A stretch of DNA of 64,000 nt. It comes from Bicyclus anynana. Its lineage: Eukaryota; Arthropoda; Insecta; Lepidoptera; Nymphalidae. Location of the stretch: contig NC_069083.1 of the NCBI RefSeq assembly GCF_947172395.1, positions 5,116,501 through 5,180,500 of the forward strand, given 5' to 3'. The position numbers and the translations under genes were made by a program. Below, in pieces: positions 1 through 11,364 of the stretch; position 1 is the first letter of the stretch, and each line of letters starts with the position of its first letter. The notes under the pieces were generated by a model. It saw nothing but the letters and a program-made list of their open reading frames with translations, was not told the DNA's origin and searched no databases.

Positions 1-504
1 AACCACAGAATACATAATTATGTACAAAGAATAGGTTTATTGTTTATGGCCTAAGTTATTTATGAGGATTTAGAGCATATAAAAAAGTAGGATTCACAAT
101 GAAAATGAGTAAAAAAACATTTAGATGAATGATGATATTTTTATAAATGCAAAATTTTAACATTGCAGTACATAAACACGTGGTTTTACACCAATACTCA
201 TTCAAATCTAATCTAATTCTCGCCTCGAAAAAAAAAGAATTCATACATTCATTTGCGAAATTGTGTCCTCAGTTTACTCAACACTACGGTATCCTGAAGC
301 CGAAATAAAAAAAAAAATAGTGTCATGACAGGACATCGGGGAGACATGCATAAGTAATGCGCAAACGAAGGGCGCGCGGGCACGCGATGCGGACGCGAGG
401 CGGAGTGGCGGGCACCCTACGCAAACTGAACTCTTTATTAATCAGTGATGACTTCGGCGTTTCAATTTCGCACATTAGTTTTGCGGCTCGTTCTGTCCGC
501 TTGT
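1..504. other. No gene recognised (left edge)
   Basis: AT-rich except a GC-rich patch at 360-420 (GGGCGCGCGGGCACGCGATG). I looked there for an RBM C-terminal exon on the minus strand and saw no matching reading frame or splice sites. Confidence 0.4.
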
Positions 505-1107
505 TTGACGCAAATTGCTCGTAACATTGATGGTTTGCGAACTTAGACCATTTAAATAACAGGACCTGCCTCCCTAACCGTTACCCCTCTGGCAAAGTTT
601 AAAAATCTATGATCTAACGCGTTTATAAAAACTGTTGCTATACAATCGATATTTCATTGTTGTAAACGTTTTCGTCGCGTAAAGAACTCCCTAAAAATGC
701 CGGTCTGTGTAGCTAAATAGCATAAAAAACGGCCAAAAACTTGAAGTTTAATAAAAGATGGAGTAACGCTTCATTTGAAAGTATTTAAACCTTAATTTTA
801 TCAAATTTGTAATATAAACAATTTATAAAATAATCGATTCTTTTGACGAAACAGCCAAACATTGATCAGTAATCGAATATTCTATGTATTTAATCTGTGG
901 ATAGTCTAAGCAATGTGTTTGTTAGTCTGTGTAAAAATTACCGGTGTGTGTATTGCGAGTCAAATTTATAGTTGTGTGTAGTGTATGGCCATAGAATATT
1001 TTTAATGGTGTTAAATATTTTCGATGTGTGAGTTTACCTCAAAAAACGACAGACAATTTTGTTCGTGAATTTAAGTGCGATGCATCTCCATTTTCTAATT
1101 CCTCTAT

Positions 1108-1382
1108 GTTTGCGAACGAAGTCTAAACCTAAGGCCGTTCACACATGAGATCACAAGCAAGCGACTAGTGTTTGATATGCGCAAATTGCTCGTAACTATG
1201 TTTTGCGAACGAGGTCTTAACCTAAGGCCGTTCACACATGAGACCACAAGCAAGCGACTAGTGTTTGATACGCGCAAATTGCTCGTAATATTGATGTTTT
1301 GCGAACGAAGTCTAAACCTAAGGCCGTTCACACACGAGACTACAAGCAAGCGACTCGTGTTTGATACGCGTATGCAACGCGT
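1108..1382. repeat. Three-copy tandem repeat, about 94 bp
   Basis: The word AAGGCCGTTCACACATGAGA and close variants start near 1132, 1225 and 1320, a period of 93-95 bp. Each unit also holds GCAAGCGACTAGTGTTTGAT and GCAAATTGCTCGTAA. A related fragment sits at about 505-545. Short frames on both strands are by-products of the repetition. Confidence 0.8.
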
Positions 1383-2144
1383 CGCTTGACATGTTACTTC
1401 CATACAATATCGCTATCCTTCGCACAATACGCGACGCGTCGAATGATAACTTGATGGACAGCTTGGGTGTTAAAGGTTTATTGTCCTTACGGAATTTCTT
1501 GATTCGGTCGCTGCGCTAAAAGCAATAACAGCAATAGTTAAAAAAAACATACCGATCAAATTGAGAACCTCTTCCTTGTTGAAATCGGTTAATAAAGATT
1601 CATAACCATAGCAAAACCTTATTTTCATTTCATAATTTTTAATAATAATAATCGTTCGTTATCACACAAGTGTTACATTTTTTCTTGAGTTCAAGAACTG
1701 GCTACACTAGCAAGATTTTACGGATGTGTTAACTTCAAGTAATGTCAGTTACCTAGTTCTTAAAATACCCGTAAGTTGAATGTACAGGCGCGGGTGATTT
1801 CGAGCGAGCCGGCGTCGTATATGAAAACATAGTTAAAGTTTTATTATATGGGAGTGTTGATGAGGGCCGAACGGGCCACTTGTCCAAACAGGCCGGGCGA
1901 CACGGTGAATTATTTAGTGCAGCTAGCTCCGAAATAATCGATTAACACCTGTCAAAGAAATTATGAACAACTACGAACTTTTAGCTTCAGAACCTTGCCC
2001 ATGAGTGCCTTTATCCATTGACGTGCACATATGCATAAAGCACTGCTTACCTTAACAAATGATATGTTAATAGCAATAAGAATGTTAAAGACTACAGTTG
2101 AGTGTATCGGTATTATGTGGTTGTAATTATAGCATAAATATAAT
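1383..2144. other. No gene recognised
   Basis: It holds a fragment of the AACCGACTTC-end family at 1560-1590 (TTGAGAACCTCTTCC...GAAATCGGTT) and otherwise unassigned AT-rich sequence. Confidence 0.4.
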
Positions 2145-2641
2145 GGGGATGATGACTAGGTTTTAATATATTGATTTTGATGATACATTCGGGTAAATAA
2201 GGTCAATGCTAACTAATTTGTACATAAAAAGCAGATTGACTGGATATTTGCAAAATAAATAAGATTATAAAATTTCAAAATCTACTAAAAATATTTTATC
2301 GTAATTAGATGAAAATTCACACAGTTTTGGCTTCCTTACATTAAATGTGACATTTTTTAATATATGAACTATAAACATAAACGCAGAAATAACAGAGGTA
2401 TTGGTAATTTTGTTTGAACGCACATACAAATCTAACGATCACTACATTACCTACGACGTCATTAGTTCATGCCATTTTGTATGGAGCGTTTTTCAGGGAT
2501 CCGCGGCAGCGCCGCAAATCTGACCCTTTGAATACCTGTAGCTCCGAAAGTAATGATCGCAGATACCCTGTTCCTTTTACAAAGTTGCTTTACTAATAGC
2601 ATACTCGTAATTTATATACAATTTAAAAAACTGTCATCATC
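2145..2641 (+). mobile_element. TIR element (GGGATGATGAC ends), copy 1
   Basis: About 500 bp, bounded by GGGGATGATGAC and GTCATCATC as terminal inverted repeats. It is closely matched by copies at 56875, 59346 and 63428. The small frame inside (2414-2596) recurs in reverse at 59390-59575 and belongs to the element, not to a gene. No transposase is present, so it is non-autonomous. Confidence 0.75.
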
Positions 2642-2664
2642 AGCATAATTATAATTGCATAAGT

Positions 2665-2984
2665 CTCAGACCAATTATAGAAGGACCTGTATCGCACTCA
2701 TAGTTTCGGACAAAATTTTCTGAAGAAAACGAGCTTAGATTTGGCATATATCTTATACTAAACTAGAAGTTTTTGCCCATTTTTTACACAATTCAATTAC
2801 ACAAAAAGGTATTTTTACGGAGGTTTTTAACCGACGAACACGATTACAACTATTTAACATCGATAGTATAGAGACAGTTTTTATAATCGCATTAGATCGT
2901 TGATCATATACTTTGACAGAAAAGTAACGTCTAGCGAGACGATTATTGTATAGGACCTGCGTCCTATACAATAATTGGTCTGAG
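2665..2984. mobile_element. hAT-like TIR element with 8-bp target duplication (CTCAGACC family), copy 1
   Basis: 320 bp with ends CTCAGACCAATTAT and ATAATTGGTCTGAG, flanked on both sides by GCATAAGT (2657-2664 and 2985-2992). An 8-bp duplication is the hAT hallmark. A 15-bp-stem hairpin (ATTATTGTATAGGAC with its complement, loop of 4) lies at the right end. Copy 2 is at 25303-25606. Confidence 0.8.
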
Positions 2985-2992
2985 GCATAAGT

Positions 2993-4318
2993 TGATAAAA
3001 AATACTATGCAATAGCTTTATCGCGGCAGTTTCCGAGTGCCACGCGTATTTTTTTTCTGTCAGATCTACGAAACTCAAAGATTACAAATCTACGAAATTC
3101 ATATTTATTTCCGAATTCCATAAAGTAAAGACTTGGTCTATTTTTTCGTGTTTGTATCACATGTCGCATTACAACAGCCTCTGTACAGTTTCTGTATTCT
3201 GTAAAGTTACAGCGCTATGATATCATTGGTTTCCATGGATACTTCGTTGTTAGCGACATTTTGATATTGGCATCCCATAGAAATAAAGTTCAGATTCGAA
3301 TAAAACTTGTTATAGGCGAATATTTCATCGACGAGTATAAAACAGTGGAATCGCACCCCAGAATAGGGGTAAAGCGAAAGGCGCTTAGCATAGCAGCAAA
3401 GGCCTTAGGCGCCCATAAAACCACATAATGTATTTTTTTAGGAATCCGTACTGTGCTTTTTTGCATATATAAAGTGCACACCTCCTATAACAGACAATAT
3501 CGTGACACACGCTAGAAACACGTCTCAACTCGTATTGTAGGGGAGGCCCATGATAACGTGGATTAGTAAATCGCGCTTGAGTGAACCCCAAAATCCCTCT
3601 TTCCTCCCTACTAACAATGCGTAAAAGTCCCAAACTATCCGAACTAAATTACATACATTGAACTTGACACATTTACATTGTTTATGGGTTATATTTGTGT
3701 GTCACAAATAATACAGACACACAGACAGGCATAGAGTTTAGTATAAAACGCAAGTAAAATGAGTGCTTATTTATTTTGGCGCTGAGGCAGATGCGCGCGC
3801 GTCGAAGACGGACGCGAGTTTACGCCTCTATCAATGTCAGCGAATAGATGTACATGAAAAATATTATGAAAATGCGTTTATATTACACTCATTTCAATAA
3901 TAAACAGTATGCGCCTTGACTGATTTGTTTGATTTCCATAGAACATCATAAAAATTCCAATAGCTGAAAGTTTTGGAGTTTACTCCTTAAGAATCGATTT
4001 TTCATACATAGCCCCCGGTATGAAAAAATATGGTCAGTAAAATTCGATGAACGAATGACAGCGTTACGTTTTTTGTGCGCAACCTTTTTTGCGCACCTTT
4101 CACTTTTCAGGCGTCAGTATTAAGACGTACATGGGTTAGCGTTAGACAGTCGATCTGTAAGAGTAAACTCCATTCGTGCGTCGGAGCTGACACTCTTTTT
4201 TTTAACCCGTTGGTCCAGTTAGTGCACGTCCTGTTCTGGCTACGATTTCTGAGTCGGATAACGTAATACTGATTTTTTGTTTCTTCTAAGCAATTTCCAG
4301 AATTGGGAAGTTGGTGGT
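2993..4318. other. No gene recognised
   Basis: Unassigned intronic-type sequence. The small minus-strand frames at 3290-3633 overlap each other in different frames and lack domain features. Confidence 0.4.
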
Positions 4319-4326
4319 GTTACACC

Positions 4327-4725
4327 TAGGGTTGCCAACCGTCCTATAATATAAAGTATTGTACTATATTTCAGATCTGTATACAATATACTGTTGAAGA
4401 AACTTATAGTATACGCAAAAATACTAAATTTTTACATAATCATTAACTTGTATAGTATCCGAAAATGTCTATGTTATTGTTGATTTCATTTGTGAAAAAC
4501 CATGATTGTGACACTCTTATTTTTGGCAAAAAAATCTTGAAAAATGCAAGAAGTGCTAATAAATATAGTTTTTATAAAAATAAATAGGCAACAAATATAA
4601 TAATTGTCTATTTTTTAGTTATTCCATAAAATACTATATTTTCTTTAAGTGCACTACGAGTATATTATTTAGAGCTTATATCTAAATAATACTATCTTTT
4701 TCTTAAATAAAGGTTGGCAACCCTA
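4327..4725. mobile_element. hAT-like MITE with TAGGGTTGCCAACC ends
   Basis: 399 bp, AT-rich inside, with perfect 14-bp terminal inverted repeats TAGGGTTGCCAACC, flanked by the 8-bp duplication GTTACACC (4319-4326 and 4726-4733). Both the TAGGG start and the 8-bp duplication fit the hAT superfamily. There is no coding capacity. Confidence 0.88.
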
Positions 4726-4733
4726 GTTACACC

Positions 4734-5569
4734 CCCGTTCCTCTTAAAAAAGGCCGTCCATACACCACTAACTTCTTAACGCCAGCATGATATTTTTATT
4801 GAGAATTTCATACGAGAAAAAATCATAACCCGACAAAGAACTCGAACCTAGACCTCGTGATCCAAAGCCACAGGTTCTATCTATTTGAACAAAGACGCAG
4901 TTACACACGTTTTCGTTAACATATAACTAAAATATCGGTCATATAATAAAAAAAAAAAATGCTACAGAACATGACCCACCACGCTCGAATGCGGGTTGAC
5001 GAATAAAAAACACCTCGTTATAATTGCAAATCAGACGGTCCTCAGGTAAACACAAGAATCTAAAAACCATTCATCAAAGCCGGATGCTGCAACGTTAACC
5101 GTTAGACCAGTTGCATTTCGTGACAACACGTTTCCAAAAAAAAAAAACCGGCAATAACGGACACATCTCTATTGAAAGGATCTTTTTATTCTTTTGTACC
5201 TGATCGAGTACAGGAGCACTGAGTGGCCCTAACAGGGTGGGAACAAATGTTTAACGTACTTTGGGAACGTTAAACAGAGTTTATTCTGTCTGATGTATTT
5301 ATGAAGAATAAACACACATTATGTAGTGGCCCCGTAAACCTTAATCTCTCAAGATCAACAGTTATAGACTAAACACGGGCTTTCCGTGCTATCGTGGCTA
5401 ACTAATGCGTTTATACGTCGTTTATACAACCATCAAACCGATATCAATCACACAAAGGCCAAAATTATGTCTTCCGAAAGGTTTTTTATAGATCCAATTA
5501 TCAATAGACTAACTTTTGTATTGAAAACGATTTTTAATAAGCCATTAACTGTTCTTTTTTGTGTCTAAC
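4734..5569. other. No gene recognised
   Basis: A tRNA-like word pair (GAACTCGAACCTAGACCTCG, AAAGCCACAGGTTCTATCTA) near 4845-4885 suggests an old SINE; nothing else is assigned. Confidence 0.35.
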
Positions 5570-5885
5570 CCCAGATGCAAAAAAAAGGTGTTATAAGTTT
5601 GAGGTTTGAGGAGTCTGTCTCTTAGTCTGTCTGTGGCGCCATAGCTTCCGAACTGATCAAGCGATTTCAATTTGGTTTTTTTTGTACTAAAGGTAACTTA
5701 CGAGCGAGTGTTCTTAGACATGTTTGATGAAAATCGGTTGAGCCGTTTGAAAGTGGGGAGGAAATACAGAATGTCTGCAAATATACTCGAGTGGGGTCTT
5801 AAATGAAAGCGCACTGAAAGAGAATATTGATGACTTCATCGAGATTGTAATTAATAATTTCATGACATTCGGGGGGTTTTCAAAA
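5570..5885 (+). repeat. Dispersed repeat (CCCGATGCAAAAAAGG family), copy 1
   Basis: It shares with 15838-16146 the ordered words CCAGATGCAAAAAAAAG, GTCTGTCTGTGGCGCCATA, GTTTGATGAAAATCGGTTGA, ATACTCGAGTGGG and GCGCACTGAAA. The family is common in Lepidoptera; I see no coding capacity. Confidence 0.65.
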
Positions 5886-7019
5886 TTTTAAATTTTATGT
5901 TATTGTTTATGATTATTGTTTTTTTGCCGTTTTCAAAAAAGAGGGCTCTTTATTCTACAAGTATGTACGCGAATGGGTCCTTGTTATATACGTAATGCAT
6001 TTTCAGGGGAGGAGATATATACTTGTAATACATTCAGGTTTTGTTTTTCTTCAAAAAAATATTACTTAAGGACAACTGTTTTTAAGCTATTTACTTATTA
6101 ACTCATAACTTGATCATACCTTAAACTTATCATAGTACCTACGAGTATGTAGTTATATTACAATAAAATTTATTTTTAACTATTATTATCGCTTCGAAAA
6201 AATTCTTGAATAAATTATCATTACAATGCAGTTAGCAGTTTAGGACCATTAAAACGAATTTTATAAATGGCTGAATATCTAACTATAATTATGTTTATAT
6301 TCCGCTTATCAACACAGACATAAAACCTGTTTTTAAAATTCAGTTAATAGCTCACGAACGGTTCTGTTAAGAAAATTGTCACTGTGAAATGAATCGATTT
6401 TTAGCCCATTGTCTGTGGCGATTTGCATTTGTATAGACTTTAACCGTCGGTTTTGTGAATGGGGCCAACATATCGGCACTCACCAAAGTCCCAATGTTAA
6501 TCCTACTGGTACTTAAAATTCGTTTGGATATGGGCAGAAGAAGTAATACAAACTCTAAGAAATTCGGGTAAAACCTGTTGACACTTATTTTTTCATAATC
6601 ATAATCATCGTTTATTTGCACAAAACATGTAAAAAAAATGACAAAAACAAAAAGATAGTACAATGTTTTCGCCTTGTAGGGCGTGCAAGCTTCAATTTCA
6701 AGCTTCAATAGGCTCATAGTTGTAGTAAAAACAGTATTGTGTTAGTAACTTATAAACTAGTAAACTACAATAGACTTAATCTATTAAATAAATTGTAATA
6801 TGTGTATCACTGCCGCTCCAATCCATTTGTCATTTGTCATGGAACTGTAGTAATTCACATATTTACAGTCCAACCTGCTTGCGATCATTGCAAGATGTTG
6901 TTTCAATGATATTGGTGCCGTCTCAAAGATATACGCCATACGCCCCATGATTGCATAGAGCATCAAGTTAGCTTAATCCGAGACTGTCTATGAGACTTAA
7001 AAATGGACAGAAAAGCGAA
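5886..7019. other. No gene recognised
   Basis: The minus frame 6379-6717 (112 codons) has one hydrophobic stretch but no recognisable domain or homologous motif; AT-rich composition matches the flanks, so I do not call it a gene. Confidence 0.4.
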
Positions 7020-7128
7020 ACACACACACAACTGAAAAGTTAGGAGGTGCATGCTTGGGCCGGATTTGAACCCACACCTTTCGGAATCGGAGGCAGAGGT
7101 CATATCCACTGGCCTACCACGGCTCTCA
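7020..7128 (-). mobile_element. SINE family B fragment (tRNA-like head)
   Basis: On the minus strand it reads AGCCGTGGTAGGCCAGTGGA at the head, then the Pol III B-box-like GTTCAAATCCGGC, ending near CTCCTAACTTTTCAGTTG. It matches the head half of the copies at 11365-11665 and 45945-46253. Confidence 0.7.
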
Positions 7129-7148
7129 AACGTACAATACATCGATGT

Positions 7149-7891
7149 TTAAGAGTGTGCAATATGTAATTTGGTGGTCACAAATGGTTCTGAAAAAAAC
7201 TTGAACTTTTATCGATAGTTTATTTTTTTGAAAATTACATGTTTTGCTCACATTTTGCTTTCAAACTCAGGAAAAGCAAACTTATTTTCTTAAATTTATG
7301 TTTTATATTTTATATATTTATGTTTTGACGGCCTCCGTGGCGCAGTGGTATGCGCGGTGGATTTACAAGACGGAGGTCCTGGGTTCGATCCCCGGCTGGG
7401 CAGATTGAGATTTTCTTAATTTGTCCAGGTCTGGCTGGTGGGAGGCTTCGGCCGTGGCTAGTTACCACCCTACCGGCAAAGACGTACCGCCAAGCGATTT
7501 AGCGTTCCGGTACGATGCCGTGTAGAAACCGAAAGGTGTGTGGATTTTCATCCTCCTCCTAACAAGTTAGCCCGCTTCCATCTTAGACTGCATCATCACT
7601 TACCATCAGGTGAGATTGTAATCAAGGGCTAACTTGTAAAGAATAAAATAAAAAAAAAAAAAATATATATATAGAAAATTAGGTATATATCTTGAACATG
7701 GCCATTCTGTTTTTCGTTATGGTGTTTAATTTACTTAGAAATAGGTAAAAATGGTTTTGGCGCTCACGTCATAAAATTTGCGTCGCGCGTCAATCGCTCC
7801 GTGCTTTTCACTCACGTGAAAGTCATAATTCGGCGTCTCGTTTGCGCTTCGAATTTTATCCATATCATACCGACGCGCTGCGCGCTCTTAA
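7149..7891 (+). mobile_element. TTAA-flanked TIR element, copy A, split by a SINE
   Basis: The ends are TTAAGAGTGTGC and GCGCGCTCTTAA, each including a TTAA. Without the SINE at 7328-7665 it aligns along its length to copies at 8294-8766 and 37665-38128. TTAA target sites are typical of piggyBac-type transposition. The internal GC-rich stretch GCGTCGCGCGTCAATCGCTC is conserved in all copies. No transposase is seen. Confidence 0.8.
7328..7665 (+). mobile_element. SINE family A, near full length
   Basis: It begins with a tRNA-like head: A-box-like TGGCGCAGTGGTATGC and B box GGTTCGATCC. The body carries GTCCAGGTCTGGCTGGTGGG, CCGCCAAGCGATTTAGCGTT and CTCCTAACAAGTTAGCCCGC. It ends in an A-rich tail. 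It is inserted inside the TTAA element. Confidence 0.88.
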
Positions 7892-8293
7892 CTTATAACG
7901 TCGAGGCACGTGGAGGCTTAAAAACGGTCATATTTGCGTAAAAAACTGTCCGATAACCAGCAATAATCCCTGGCAACCTTAAGTTAAGTAAAACAAAAAA
8001 GTGCTTGCTGCGAAGCTTATTGCCTATACCAGAAACAGTCATCTGCAGATACTCGGTAAAGTTAAAAGAATGTTTAACAGTTAACCTACTCATAACGTAA
8101 GAGCTTAAAAACGGTCATGTTAGCTTATAAAACTGTCCGATAACCAGCAATAATCCCTGGGAACCCTAAGCTTTAACCTTAATGCCTATACTAGAAATGC
8201 TTATTGCCTATACCAGAAACATACCACTGCATATACTCGGTAAAGTTAAAACAAAAGAATGTTTAACAGTTAACTTACTCATAGCGTGGGGGC
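7892..8293. repeat. Local duplications around the TTAA element (empty-site copies)
   Basis: The string CTTAAAAACGGTCAT followed by AACTGTCCGATAACCAGCAA occurs at 7917, 8104 and 8762, and the CTCGGTAAAGTTAAAA...AATGTTTAACAGTTAAC block occurs at 8050 and 8240. At 7917 and 8104 the TTAA is unfilled; at 8294-8766 the same TTAA carries the element. Confidence 0.8.
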
Positions 8294-8766
8294 TTAAGAG
8301 TGTGCAATATGTAATTTGGTGGTTACTGGTTACAAATGGTTCTGGATCTCAGATTCTGGAAAAGTTAGGAGCCTGATATTTGGGTAAATGATATTTCAAA
8401 GTGTTAGCTTCGTTATGATTATACAAAATACACAATTTGTAAAACTTTTCCCGATAGTTTATTTTTTTGAAAAATACATGTTTTGCTCACATTTTGTTTT
8501 CAATCTCAGGAAAAGCAAACTTATTTTCTTAAATTTTTGTTTTGTATAGAAAATTAGGTATATATCTTAAACATGGCCATTTTGTTGTTCGTTATGTTGT
8601 TTAATTTACTTGCAATTAGGTAAAAATGGTTTTGGCGCTCACGTCATAAAATTTGCGTCGCGCGTCAATCGCTCCGTGCTTTTCACTCACGTGAAAGTCA
8701 TAATTCGGCGTCTCGTTAGCGCTTCGAATTTTATCCATATCGTACCGACGCGCTGCGCGCTCTTAA
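8294..8766 (+). mobile_element. TTAA-flanked TIR element, copy B (intact, 473 bp)
   Basis: TTAAGAGTGTGCAATATG at the left end and GCGCGCTCTTAA at the right, with TTAA on each side. Its flanks (GGGGGC before, AAACGGTCAT after) rejoin to match the uninterrupted copies at 7917 and 8104, so the insertion boundary is known to the base. Confidence 0.88.
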
Positions 8767-9285
8767 AAACGGTCATGTTAGCGTATGAAACTGTCCGATA
8801 ACCAGCAATAATCCCTGGCAACCCCAAGTAAAGTACAGCACGGTGCATTACAGGGAAGGGCATATGGCGGGACCGGTACGCCACGACCAGGTGGCCCGTC
8901 ATGCGCGCTCGCACCCATTGTAGCGCGCGCCCCCCGCACCTCACCCCGCGCACGCGTGTAACAATGAACTACTGCAACCTCCGCGCAATGTCACGTTTTG
9001 TATAAATGTGGAAGAAGCCTTTATCTGACATGCTGGTGACAGTAACAGCCAGTTTCTTCATGTAAAGCTAAAGTAACAGTAAAAGTAGTAAATAGTAAAG
9101 AAGACTTTATTTTTCCGTGATTAAGACCGTCACTTTTGCTTTATTACGTTACTTTGAGTGTTACTTACGATGAAGAAACTGGCCGTAAGAATGTTTGAGA
9201 CTGTTGGTTTCTCAGTGTCATTTAGTAATGTAAAATTTATATCGATAATAATTCAAAGACAATAGATGAACCATAAAAGTCACAA
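8767..9285. other. No gene recognised; GC-rich patch
   Basis: After the duplicated flank (to about 8830), a GC-rich patch at 8865-8965 (CCACGACCAGGTGGCCCGTC, GCGCGCGCCCCCCGCACCTC) is unassigned. Its minus frame contains no RRM-gene tail that I can recognise. Confidence 0.35.
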
Positions 9286-9465
9286 ACTGAAAAGGTCCCC
9301 CAGGATAAAGAAGCGTCGGCAGACCAACAAAAAGGTGGGCTGATGACATCATCATCAAAGCAGGGCGAGAATAGATGTATCTCGCCAAAGATACAGATTA
9401 CTGGAAGAATAAAGGAGGCCTTCACCCGAACGGGATCCACATCACAAGAAGATTACTAACCAATA
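9286..9465 (+). pseudogene. LINE 3'-end fragment
   Basis: One frame reads RSVGRPTKRWADDIIIKAGR then a stop, and continues with KDTDYWKN-like sequence, the usual C-terminal tail of a lepidopteran non-LTR retrotransposon polyprotein (GRP.KRW.DDI). It is decayed and short. Confidence 0.6.
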
Positions 9466-10284
9466 ACCATACTAACATTAGAATCAATATATAGATATCA
9501 TTATAATGTTTCAGTATATTTTAGGCTTCTCAGTGTCATTTAGAAATTAAGGGATGTTTCATACTGTGGATACCTTTGTTGTGTCGAGTGTTTGAGTATG
9601 TAGACTTCTCAGTGTCATCTATAATAAAACAGTCCTTTATCTGACACGGTGATGTTAAAAAGTCTACACACACAAATGCACACAAACGAGTTGTTGCAGT
9701 GTGGTGTTTTCGCCTTACTACATCCACAACTAAACTGTCTTCCGAAAATAGAACGTCTGTACCTGATTATTACTTTTATACGATTCGAATATAACAAAAA
9801 CAAAGAATGCTGTATAAATTCAAGCAATACTTTTATACACAAGTATTTGAATAAACGGTTTCAGGGTCGCTTGAAAACAAAAGGAATAATTAAATATTTT
9901 AATCTACACAAAATTATAATCGCTACTGAAAAATTGTTATCTGCGAATAATCTATAGGTGGCACATTGAATCCGATAATGTTTTCGGTTTATAAGATAAC
10001 ATTAGACACAAGAACCATCAAGCAAACATGCTACCTTTATCGCCCTAGTTGATAAATATTAGAGTTCCGTACAATTAAATTCAGGCTATCAAAACCTCAG
10101 TATCCCAATTTTGTATGGCTTGGTAATTGGGCATGACTTGGCGAGCGATGGTAATAATTTAAATTGGGTTGCGGGTTTTAAGTGATTAGACGTTTTCTAA
10201 GTAAGCGCCTTACAACTTTGATCTCATCATTGCTTTGCGATTGTAGTCATGCAAAGTCCATCATAATATATTTTTTACATAAAA

Positions 10285-10522
10285 TGACTTCAAAGACGTA
10301 TTTCAGTTATTTTGATTTTAACACAAAATTACTAAACCGATTTTCATGAAAATTAAAGGATATCAATCTGAAAGTACTAAGTAAGTAGTAATTATTTTAA
10401 AACAAAAAAATAATTTTAATAATTGGGTAATAAAAGAAGAAGTTATGAGGTAACAAACATAAAAAAACATACGCTTCGAATTGAGAACCTCCTTTTTTTT
10501 GAAGTCGGTTGATAAAAACCCT
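10285..10522 (+). mobile_element. AACCGACTTC-end element fragment
   Basis: It ends with ATTGAGAACCTCC, a T-run and TTGAAGTCGGTTGA, the terminal motif shared by copies near 12035, 16690, 31510 and 32902 (and by short fragments at about 1560-1590, 24222-24250, 36055-36085, 42635-42667 and 45755-45775). The inner part (ACTAAACCGATTTTCATGAA) matches 12120-12260 in reverse. Confidence 0.6.
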
Positions 10523-11364
10523 TAATAAATAACTCGATTATTTTTTTCTTCCAGATATATTCGCGTTTTGCACTACAATCTTGACTTAAAGCAATGACGA
10601 AGGTAGACGCGCTTGCATAGAAGAAGCCTCTTAAAGGTTTCCTAAAATAGAACTAAAATTTAATTTTTTTTGTGGACTTTCTCCTTGCTTTCTTTTTGTT
10701 TTATTGGTTTGCAAAACTGGCACAATGACTTAACCTAACATATATCAAAAATAGCTTTTATTCATCCTCATGTAATTGTGCCTACTTGAAGCAAACACAA
10801 CATGTTTACGTTGGGTACATAATACAAAATATTAATTTACTCTAAATAAAAGAAAAAAGACAAACAAACAAAAAGATGAAGAAATACAAACGTGAAGAAC
10901 TAATCGATCAACAATATTCAAGGGAACCTAGTCTTAATACACCTAACACATGTTTTATGTTAAGGTAAAGTGGAAAGAAGCAAGGACATTCTATTGATAA
11001 TAATTAATAATTTTGTACGGAACTCTCAATAGGGGAGTAACTCGCACTTATCTAACATTTTTAATATCACAGTGGCATCAGTGTAATTTTCTACTGGTTT
11101 TACGTCGGACAGATTGCCAAGTCTTTTAGAACTGTTATCAAGTGCAGGTACGATTGAATAACAACAGGAAGTATATTGTGCTTGTCATTCCTGCAAAGGT
11201 TACAGCTATTGTTCCATCGCGTTGTTCAGTTACCATCACGCTAATATGAAAAGGACAAAGGTTTATGTTTGTTGTCGTAATGGGAGGTTATTTTCATATA
11301 ACTGTTGGACTTATTAACTAACGTTTTACAGAAAGCAACTGCAATAACTATCATGTCGTCGTCG

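Noticed and set aside
355..425. GC-rich patch as the missing third RBM exon
   Set aside because: No open frame with an Ala/Tyr/Pro-rich tail and no phase-1 acceptor on the minus strand was found.
2414..2596. 60-codon frame, repeated at 59390-59575, as a conserved peptide
   Set aside because: Both copies lie at the same point of the GGGATGATGAC element in non-coding sequence.
7328..7400. tRNA genes at the SINE heads (7331, 18974, 45300, 62835 and the family B heads)
   Set aside because: A- and B-box words are present, but the sequence does not close an acceptor stem and always continues into the same non-tRNA body and A-rich tail.
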